The notes under the pieces: model-generated
Told to the model about the DNA's origin: nothing
The model's database searches: none
What the model saw: the letters and a program-made list of their open reading frames with translations, nothing else
Program-made: the position numbers and the translations under genes
Part shown: one piece after another, positions 1 to 5,454 of the stretch
Layout of the letters: each line of letters starts with the position of its first letter
How positions within the stretch are numbered: position 1 is the stretch's first letter
From: Brevundimonas sp.
Lineage (GTDB): Bacteria; Pseudomonadota; Alphaproteobacteria; Caulobacterales; Caulobacteraceae
Length of the DNA: 15,344 nt
NCBI GenBank assembly: GCA_031119155.1
Contig: JAVHYH010000058.1
Location: forward strand, 1 to 15,344
Reading direction: 5' to 3'

Positions 1-130
1 TGGCGACGCCCTGCAGCCACATCTCCATGGTCATCAGCAACGGGATGCTGAACAGCAGGGCCCCGCCGAAGGCCCGGCCCAGGTCGTTGAGGTAGCCCCG
101 GCTCCCCGCCCTGACGACCGTCGTCGCCAT
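1..130 (-). CDS. TIGR02587-like integral membrane protein (N-terminal 43 residues, cut by window edge)
   Basis: The minus strand from 130 reads an open frame of 43 codons that leaves the window. Near residues 19-38 it shows RAFGGALLFSIPLLMTMEMW, a hydrophobic first helix ending in a T-M-E-M-W motif, which I recognise from the TIGR02587/DUF2391 integral membrane family; its function is unknown. The ATG shares one base with the TGA stop of the upstream dehydrogenase-like gene (TGATG), so it is most likely translated by coupling, and no separate Shine-Dalgarno is visible. It is the third gene of a minus-strand operon (DUF2231, sorbosone-dehydrogenase-like protein, this gene). Family assignment rests on a short stretch and is moderately secure; the C-terminal part cannot be judged. 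Confidence 0.72.
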   Translation of the reverse strand, partial: MATTVVRAGSRGYLNDLGRAFGGALLFSIPLLMTMEMWLQGVA

Positions 131-1428
131 CACCGCGCGGGCGCCACCCGCCAGACCGTGTTCGACAGGTCATCGGCGATCAGCAGGATGCGGCGCTGCG
201 GATCGAAGGTGACCCCCACCGGTCGTCCCCGCGCCTTGCCGTCGGCGAGGAAGCCGGTGACGAAATCGACCGGCTGGCCGACCGGACGCCCGTTGCTGAA
301 GGCGACCCAGCTGACCTTGTAGCCGGACAGGTCCTGGCGGTTCCAGCTGCCGTGCTCTCCGATGAAGGCGCCCTGGGTGAAGCCGCCGCCGAAGCCGCCG
401 TCGGTGGCGAAGCTGAGGCCCAGGGCCGCGACGTGGGAGCCCAACGCATAGTCGGGCGCGATGGCCGTCTCGACCAGATCGGGCCGCGCCGGACGGACGC
501 GCGGATCGACGGTCTTGCCCCAGTAGCTGTAGGGCCAGCCGTAGAAGGCGCCGTCGCGCACCGAGGTCAGATAGTCGGGCACCAGTTCCGGCCCCAGTTC
601 GTCCCGCTCGTTGACCACGGCCCACAACTGGCTCGAGGTCGGCTCGATGGCGAGGGCTGTCGGGTTGCGGATGCCGGTGGCGATGGTGCGGCGCGCGCCG
701 GTCAGGCGGTCGATCTCCCAGATCACCGCCCGCTCCTCCTCGACCGACATGCCGCGCTCGCCGACATTGCTGTTGGAGCCGATGCCGACATAGAGCTTGG
801 TCCCGTCGGCGTTGGCGGTCAGGGATTTGGTCCAGTGGTGGTTCACCTCGGCCGGCAGACGGGTAAGCACCTCGCCCGGCGTCGTGATCTGCGTCTGGCC
901 GTCCTGATAGGGGAAGCGCAGCAGGGCGTCCTGGTTGGCGACGTAGATGTTGCCGTCCACGAAGGCCAGGCCGTAGGGCGCGTCGAGGTTCTCGATGAAG
1001 ACGGTGCGAACCTCGGGCACGCCATCGCCATTGGCGTCGCGCAGCAGGGTGATCCGGTTGCCGCCCTTCACCGACGACTTGCCTCCCGCCTTGATGACGC
1101 CGGCGATCACGTCCTTGGGTCGCAGCTTGGGCGCCTTGCCGCCAGAACCCTCGGCGACGAGGATATCGCCGTTGGGCAGGACCAGCATCTGACGCGGGAT
1201 CTTCAGGTCGGTCGCCAGCGGCGTGATGGTGAAGCCCGCCGGCACGGTCGGCAGTTCGCCGTCCCAACCGGTCGGCGACGCGATCTTCATCGGCGGGATC
1301 AGGGTCTCGTTGCTCTCGGGCAGCTGCGGATTGGGTCCCGTCTGTTTGAGGTTCTCGGCCGGGCGACCACAGGCGGTCACGGCGACGGCGAGGGTCAGGG
1401 CGGTGGTGGCGAGCAGACGGCGCATCAT
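130..1428 (-). CDS. Sorbosone dehydrogenase-family (PQQ-type glucose/sorbosone dehydrogenase fold) lipoprotein
   Basis: A 432-residue exported protein. Residues 1-19 form a signal peptide ending in a lipobox (V-T-A-C, Cys20), so it should be a lipoprotein facing the periplasm. The body is a six-bladed beta-propeller of the soluble glucose/L-sorbosone dehydrogenase family. Visible motifs include DANGDG (131-136, calcium-loop-like), NHHWTKS (196-202), VGIGSNSNVGERG (214-226), NERDELGPE (273-281), FYGWPYSYWG (295-304), GEHGSWNR (357-364) and GRPVGV (401-406). Relatives oxidise sugars or aldoses with PQQ, but many members have no proven substrate or cofactor, and no PQQ synthesis genes lie here. 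The start is the first of two ATGs, preceded by GGAGGGAGG; it overlaps the DUF2231 stop by ATGA. Its location beside a cytochrome oxidase cluster suggests electron donation to a cytochrome c, which is inference. Confidence 0.88.
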   Translation of the reverse strand: MMRRLLATTALTLAVAVTACGRPAENLKQTGPNPQLPESNETLIPPMKIASPTGWDGELPTVPAGFTITPLATDLKIPRQMLVLPNGDILVAEGSGGKAPKLRPKDVIAGVIKAGGKSSVKGGNRITLLRDANGDGVPEVRTVFIENLDAPYGLAFVDGNIYVANQDALLRFPYQDGQTQITTPGEVLTRLPAEVNHHWTKSLTANADGTKLYVGIGSNSNVGERGMSVEEERAVIWEIDRLTGARRTIATGIRNPTALAIEPTSSQLWAVVNERDELGPELVPDYLTSVRDGAFYGWPYSYWGKTVDPRVRPARPDLVETAIAPDYALGSHVAALGLSFATDGGFGGGFTQGAFIGEHGSWNRQDLSGYKVSWVAFSNGRPVGQPVDFVTGFLADGKARGRPVGVTFDPQRRILLIADDLSNTVWRVAPAR

Positions 1429-1856
1429 CGGCCTCCCTCCCGAATGGCTTGAGCGGTGCCGATCCAGGCGGCGATCAGGGCGAGGACAGTGCAGAGGATG
1501 GACATCACCAGCCCCGGCGTCCCGACAGAACTCCAGCCGTCACGGCTGTGCTGCAGCGAGTTGAGGAAGCCGAGAATGAAGGTGACGGCCAGCAGGCCGG
1601 ACAGCAGCAGCGCCGTGATCCGTTCCGACGTCCGCCACTGGACGATCAGGCTGATCAGCGACCAGGTCAGCAGCACGCCGGTGAAGACCTCCGCCCCGGC
1701 GATCAGCCAGGATGAGAAATTCGTCCACTGGATCACCTCGGTCCGCAGATAGGCGATGTCGCTGACCAGTCCGCCCAGAAACAGGGCCGCCGGAAATCCG
1801 AGCAGGATGGATCGGGTCGTCTGTAGCGGCCGTGCGGCCAGTCCGTTCAAGGGCAT
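1425..1856 (-). CDS. DUF2231 family membrane protein
   Basis: A 143-residue integral membrane protein with four predicted helices (about residues 15-35, 47-72, 79-100 and 114-138). The stretch LLGFPAALFLGGLVSDIAY followed by W-x-x-x-S-S-W-L-I-A-G-A and a polar loop is typical of DUF2231 (COG4244), a family of unknown function often found near sorbosone-dehydrogenase-like and cytochrome genes. I chose the ATG at 1856. A GTG at 1919 would add 21 charged residues and has no better ribosome binding site; only a weak AGGA lies 11 nt upstream of the chosen ATG. The stop overlaps the start of the dehydrogenase-like gene (ATGA), so the two are translationally coupled. It may anchor or assist the dehydrogenase; that is guesswork from context. 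Confidence 0.8.
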   Translation of the reverse strand: MPLNGLAARPLQTTRSILLGFPAALFLGGLVSDIAYLRTEVIQWTNFSSWLIAGAEVFTGVLLTWSLISLIVQWRTSERITALLLSGLLAVTFILGFLNSLQHSRDGWSSVGTPGLVMSILCTVLALIAAWIGTAQAIREGGR

Positions 1857-2022
1857 GCGGGGGGCGTTCCTGTTCAGCCTGTTGCAAGGCCAACCCTCCG
1901 GACGCCGTTTCGTTGCCACAATCGGACACGGGGCGGGGAACCCGAGGCAGGTCCGCTCCTTCTTTACGGTGACGCTGCCGAGGGGACGCCGCCATCATCC
2001 GCCTGCTGAACGAGTTTGTCGC

Positions 2023-2737
2023 ATGACGCCCGACGCCCTGACCTGGCTGCCCTATTGCGGCCCGGGCCCGGCGCCGGGCGACTGGCGCTGGAACCTCGAC
2101 CCCGCCCTGCTGGTCGCCCTGACGGCCATGGCCGGACTGGTGGTCTGGCGCTGCCGCGGACGGGCGCGAGGGCTGGGTCTGGCCGCCCTGGCGGTGCTGA
2201 TCGTCATCTTCGTATCGCCGCTGTGCGCCGCCAGCTCCGCCCTGTTCTCGGCGCGGACCGTGCATCACGTCCTGCTGGTCGCGGTCGCCGCGCCGCTGCT
2301 GGCGTGGACCCTCCCGTCCGGCAGGGTCGGCTCGCTGACGCTGGCGACGGCGGCGCAGGCCGTGATCCTGTGGGCCTGGCATGCCCCCGCCGCCTATAGC
2401 GCCGCCCTGTCCGGCGACTTCATCTACTGGTGGATGCAGGCCAGCCTGCTGGGCTCTTCCGTCTGGTTCTGGATGGGGGTGCGGCGCGCCTCCGCCCCCT
2501 CGGCGGTCGGCCATGGGGCTGCTGGGCGCCCTGCTGACCTTCGCCGATGACGCCCTTTACGCGCCGCACCTGCTGACGACCCTGGCCTGGGGCCTGACAC
2601 CGCTGGAGGACCAGCAGACGGCGGGGCTGATCATGTGGGCTCCGGCGGCGGCCCTCTATCTGGCGGCGGCCCTGATCATCCTCGGCCGCTGGATCGGCCC
2701 GGACCGGCCCGTCGTCCGCGTGGATCCTTCCGCGTGA
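2023..2737 (+). pseudogene. ctaG: Caa3-type cytochrome c oxidase assembly protein CtaG, apparent frameshift near 2500-2515
   Basis: The family (PF09678, CtaG of caa3 type) is a multi-helix membrane protein needed for assembly of caa3 oxidase. Frame 1 from ATG 2023 gives a typical start (LTWLPYCGPGPAP, then W-N-L-D-P), the paired histidines TVHHVLL (residues 79-85) and LWAWHAPAAYSAAL (116-129). It then turns into non-family sequence and stops at 2550 (175 residues). The missing C-terminal half continues in frame 2 from about 2513: MGLLGALLTFADDALYAPHLLTTLAWG, then TPLEDQQTAGLIMWAPA, all hallmarks, ending at TGA 2735-2737. The next gene starts with GTG inside this stop (GTGA), as expected for intact coupling. 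The cause may be a real indel, a sequencing error or a short deletion at the junction. ATG 2513 could start a separate C-terminal fragment. Confidence 0.8.
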
Positions 2738-3444
2738 TCGAGCGGCTGATCGGGACTGTCCTGGAGTGGGCTGCCGGGCACCATGACGAAGGGCGTTACT
2801 CGCCGGTCGCCATCGTCTTCCACTGGACCATGGCCGCCCTGGTCAGCTTCCAGCTGTTCTGGGGCTGGTGGATGGGCCAGCTTCCGGTCGGCGGCGACAA
2901 GGTCGCGGCGCACAGTCTGCACTACGCCATCGGGGTGCTGATGCTGGTGCTGGCCCTGGGGCGCGGGGCCTGGCGGTTGCTGGCCCCCGGCCCCATCAAC
3001 GACGCCGACAAGCCGGGCTGGGAGAGCAACACCGCCACCGTCACCCACTACATCTTCTACACCTGCCTCTTCGGCCTGCCGCTGACCGGCTGGGCCATGG
3101 TGTCCGCGACCGAACGCGAGCAGGACCTGACCCTGCTGGGCCTGACATCATGGCCGCTGCTGCCGTTCCAGGATCTGACCAACGTCACCCGCTGGCGGAT
3201 CGAGGCGGTGACGGAATGGATGCACTGGGGGCTGGTGATCACCCTGATGCTGCTCATCCCGCTGCACATCGGCGCAGCGCTGAAGCACCAGATCATCGAT
3301 CGGGACGACGTACTCCATGGGATGCTTCCGGTCGTGCCGCAGCCGAGGCGGCGACGGACGCGCTGGCAGCGTCGCTATCGGGCGGTGGAGCAGCGGGTGC
3401 GCGCTCTAGCCAGGCGGCGATTTGGGCTATCTCGGCGTCGGTGA
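2734..3444 (+). CDS. Cytochrome b561-like (b/b6 domain) membrane protein
   Basis: A 236-residue four-helix diheme cytochrome b of the PF01292 type that could pass electrons between the quinone pool or periplasmic carriers and other redox proteins in the inner membrane. Candidate heme ligands are H30 (V-F-H-W), H60/H63 (AAHSLHY), H164 (WMHWG) and H178 (PLHIG); helices lie near 24-46, 62-82, 104-124 and 161-183. The GTG start overlaps the ctaG stop by GTGA; this start gives the expected N-terminus. The family usually ends soon after the last helix (here about LHGMLP, residue 198), but this protein carries about 37 further, very Arg-rich residues. Those codons overlap the 3' end of the convergent cytochrome c gene by 152 bp. 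The tail may be a readthrough created by loss of a nearer stop. Confidence 0.82.
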   Translation: MIERLIGTVLEWAAGHHDEGRYSPVAIVFHWTMAALVSFQLFWGWWMGQLPVGGDKVAAHSLHYAIGVLMLVLALGRGAWRLLAPGPINDADKPGWESNTATVTHYIFYTCLFGLPLTGWAMVSATEREQDLTLLGLTSWPLLPFQDLTNVTRWRIEAVTEWMHWGLVITLMLLIPLHIGAALKHQIIDRDDVLHGMLPVVPQPRRRRTRWQRRYRAVEQRVRALARRRFGLSRRR

Positions 3445-4045
3445 GGGCCTTCACCGCGTCGGTCATCACGCCGCGCGGGTCATTGCGGCGCTTCCGCTCC
3501 TGCCAGCGGTGCAACTGATCGACCGTATAGGCGGCGGGCTGGGCCGAGATCGCCGGATTGCCGGAGCCGACCCCTTGCCCGTCCGTTCCGTGGCAGGCGG
3601 CGCAGGACGGCACGCCACGCGCGACATCGCCCCGCAGATAGATCGCCGGCGCCGGTCCGGCAGGACCACGCGGCGCGGGCGCGGGCATGTCGGCGTAGAA
3701 CTGCGCCACCGCGCGACGGTCGCCGTCATCCAGCCAGCGGGCGACCTGTTTCATCACCGGGTCCTGGCGCACATCCCCGGCATAGTCGGCCATCTGCTTG
3801 TGCAGGTAGCCGGCGTCCAGTCCGGCCAGTCGCGGCACGCTGACGCCGTCTCCGGCGCCGTCCAATCCGTGGCAGCTGAAGCAGGCGTTGCCCGGGCCGC
3901 CCTCGCCGCCGCCCATGGCGATGATCTGGCCGGTCTCGGTGAAGGCCGCGCCCGTCTCATTGCGCGGAGGCGCGCAAGCCGCGAGCGGCAGCAACAGGAT
4001 CAGGGGCAGGAGGCGCACCCGATCCGAACACCGACCCGACCGCAC
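3293..4045 (-). CDS. Diheme c-type cytochrome lipoprotein (cytochrome c4-like)
   Basis: About 250 residues from GTG 4045, or 241 from GTG 4018. The N-terminus has a hydrophobic stretch LLPLILLLPLAAC, where the Cys is a lipobox cysteine, so the protein should be membrane-anchored in the periplasm. There are two class I cytochrome c domains: heme motif CFSCH (residues 55-59) and CAACH (148-152), each followed by helical repeats ending in conserved patterns (AVAQFYADM and EIAQIAAWLE). This resembles cytochrome c4, an electron donor to oxidases. A GGCGGA-like site precedes GTG 4045, but a candidate promoter on this strand (-10 at 4030-4027) would favour GTG 4018 with almost no leader. The Ala/Pro-rich C-terminal 35 residues overlap the convergent b561 gene and may not be conserved. 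An upstream extension of the open frame lacks family features and was left out. Confidence 0.85.
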   Translation of the reverse strand: MRSGRCSDRVRLLPLILLLPLAACAPPRNETGAAFTETGQIIAMGGGEGGPGNACFSCHGLDGAGDGVSVPRLAGLDAGYLHKQMADYAGDVRQDPVMKQVARWLDDGDRRAVAQFYADMPAPAPRGPAGPAPAIYLRGDVARGVPSCAACHGTDGQGVGSGNPAISAQPAAYTVDQLHRWQERKRRNDPRGVMTDAVKALTDAEIAQIAAWLERAPAAPPPDSDAASASVAASAAARPEASHGVRRPDR

Positions 4046-4051
4046 GGTTCC
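4027..4051 (-). promoter_or_regulatory. Candidate EcfG-like promoter of the diheme cytochrome c gene
   Basis: The minus strand has GGAAC (4051-4047), 16 nt, then TGTT (4030-4027). Its -35 box forms the left arm of an inverted repeat, GGTTCCG-N7-CGGAACC (4046-4066), with the divergent element. If used, transcription would start close to GTG 4018. Confidence 0.4.
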
Positions 4052-4060
4052 GCCTTGCAC

Positions 4061-4085
4061 GGAACCTTGACCATGGGGGCGGGTT
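4061..4085 (+). promoter_or_regulatory. Candidate EcfG-like promoter of the oxidase operon
   Basis: GGAAC (4061-4065), 16 nt, then GGTT (4082-4085) is one base off the general-stress sigma consensus. The expected transcript start near 4092 leaves about 50 nt before GTG 4143. It sits back to back with the minus-strand element at 4051-4027. Confidence 0.5.
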
Positions 4086-4142
4086 AGCTGCTGCGAGGAC
4101 AGGGGGCGCGATGACTTCTTTGGGCAGACTGCAGGGACCGGC

Positions 4143-4505
4143 GTGAGGTGGGGCGTGCTCGCCCTCACCGCCCTGCTCTGCGCCTGCGCGGACAAGAGCG
4201 AACCGCCCCGTGCGATCATGGGCGCCGACGCCGGCCGCGGGCTGGAAGTGATGGAGCGGGTCGGTTGCGCCGCCTGCCACGTCACCCCGGGGATCGACTG
4301 GCCGAAGGGACTGGCCGGCCCCTCGCTGCAGGGCTTCGCCGACAGTCCGATGATCGCCGGCCAGTTTCCCAATCGCCCGGATGTCCTGATCGCCTTCCTG
4401 AAGGATGCGCCGTCCATGGCGCCCTCGACCGCCATGCCCGCCATGCCCCTGACCGACGCCGAGGCCCGAGACCTGGCCGCCTACCTCTACACCCTGCATG
4501 ACTAG
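4143..4505 (+). CDS. Monoheme c-type cytochrome lipoprotein
   Basis: A 120-residue exported cytochrome c, the first gene of the oxidase operon. From GTG 4143 a short signal peptide (V-L-A-L-T-A-L-L-C-A-C) ends in a lipobox-like L-C-A-C. The heme motif is CAACH (GCAACHVTPG). A later Met-rich segment TAMPAMPLTDAEARDLAAYL supplies the likely distal Met ligand and the C-terminal helix of class I cytochromes c. It is a plausible periplasmic electron shuttle to the CuA/heme c subunit encoded next. The stop TAG lies inside the first codons of coxB (8-bp overlap with ATG 4498), so the two are co-translated. Start choice is fairly secure because the signal sequence begins at once; no strong Shine-Dalgarno is visible. 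Confidence 0.86.
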   Translation: MRWGVLALTALLCACADKSEPPRAIMGADAGRGLEVMERVGCAACHVTPGIDWPKGLAGPSLQGFADSPMIAGQFPNRPDVLIAFLKDAPSMAPSTAMPAMPLTDAEARDLAAYLYTLHD

Positions 4506-5454
4506 CCCCGCCGCCGATGGAACCGCGGCCTGGCCGCCCCCTGCTCTCGATCCGGCGGGCCCGTTCGCCGAGCCGCTGAACACCCTGTCGTGGGTGTTGT
4601 TCGCCATGGGCGGCGGCGTGCTGCTGGTCGTGGTCGTCGCCCTCGCCGTCGCCCTGTTCGGCCCCCGCGCCTGGCGCGCCCGCCTCGGGGGGCAGAAACT
4701 CGTCTGGATCGGCGGCTTCGCCTTCCCCGTCGTGGTGCTGACCGCCCTTCTGATCTACGGCCTCGGCCTGACCAGCCACCTCAAGCAGGACCCGGCCCCG
4801 GGGGAGATGCGGGTGCGCGTCACCGGCGAGATGTGGTGGTGGCGCGTCGCCTACCTGGACGGCCAGGGCCGCGAGGCCTTCCAGGACGCCAATGAGCTGC
4901 ACATCCCCACGGGCCGGCCGGTGGTGATCGAGCTGGACTCCGCCGACGTGATCCACAGCTTCTGGGTCCCGCGCCTGTCCGGCAAGGTCGACATGATCCC
5001 CGGCCGTCGCAACCTGCTGCGCATCCAGGCCGACGCCCCCGGCGCCTATGGCGGCCAGTGCGCCGAATATTGCGGCGGCCCGCACGCCCTGATGGGGTTC
5101 GTCGTCGTCGCCCATGAGCCGGCGGCTTACGAGACCTGGCGCCGGCGACAGGCCGCACCCGCCGCCGCCGCCCTGCAGCCGACCGCCGGGTCGGAAGTCT
5201 TCGCCCGCGCCGGCTGCGGCGCCTGTCACACCGTGGCGGGCACAGCCTTCAACGGGCAGGCCGGCCCGGACCTCAGCCACGTCGGTTCGCGGCGCACCCT
5301 GGGCGCGGGCATCCTGCCCAACAACCAGGGCGTCATGGCCGGCTGGATCTCGGACAGCCAGTCACTCAAGCCGGGCAACCGCATGCCGGTCTATCCGGTC
5401 ATGACGGGCGAGGAGCTGCGCGAGGTCTCCGGCTGGCTCGAGAGCCTCAAGTGA
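4498..5454 (+). CDS. coxB: Cytochrome c oxidase subunit II with fused cytochrome c domain (caa3 type)
   Basis: A 318-residue subunit II that accepts electrons and passes them via heme c and CuA to subunit I. Two transmembrane helices (about 31-54 and 68-91) precede a cupredoxin domain with WWWR near 113-116. The complete CuA ligand set is H153, C188, E190, C192, H196 and M199, in the pattern C-A-E-Y-C-G-G-P-H-A-L-M. A C-terminal class I cytochrome c domain carries CGACH (240-244) and the likely Met ligand in NRMPVYP (M296). This fusion defines the caa3 architecture. No classical N-terminal cleavable signal is seen. It overlaps the upstream cytochrome gene and ends in GTGA shared with the subunit I start, so the operon is translationally coupled. 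Confidence 0.95.
   Translation: MTSPAADGTAAWPPPALDPAGPFAEPLNTLSWVLFAMGGGVLLVVVVALAVALFGPRAWRARLGGQKLVWIGGFAFPVVVLTALLIYGLGLTSHLKQDPAPGEMRVRVTGEMWWWRVAYLDGQGREAFQDANELHIPTGRPVVIELDSADVIHSFWVPRLSGKVDMIPGRRNLLRIQADAPGAYGGQCAEYCGGPHALMGFVVVAHEPAAYETWRRRQAAPAAAALQPTAGSEVFARAGCGACHTVAGTAFNGQAGPDLSHVGSRRTLGAGILPNNQGVMAGWISDSQSLKPGNRMPVYPVMTGEELREVSGWLESLK

Noticed and set aside
352..1452. Plus-strand open frame of 366 codons
   Set aside because: It is antisense to the sorbosone-dehydrogenase-like gene, which has clear family motifs and a lipoprotein signal; this frame has none.
4046..4444. N-terminal extension of the diheme cytochrome c frame up to 4444
   Set aside because: It overlaps the cytochrome c operon start antisense, has no family features, and would put a lipoprotein signal in mid-protein.
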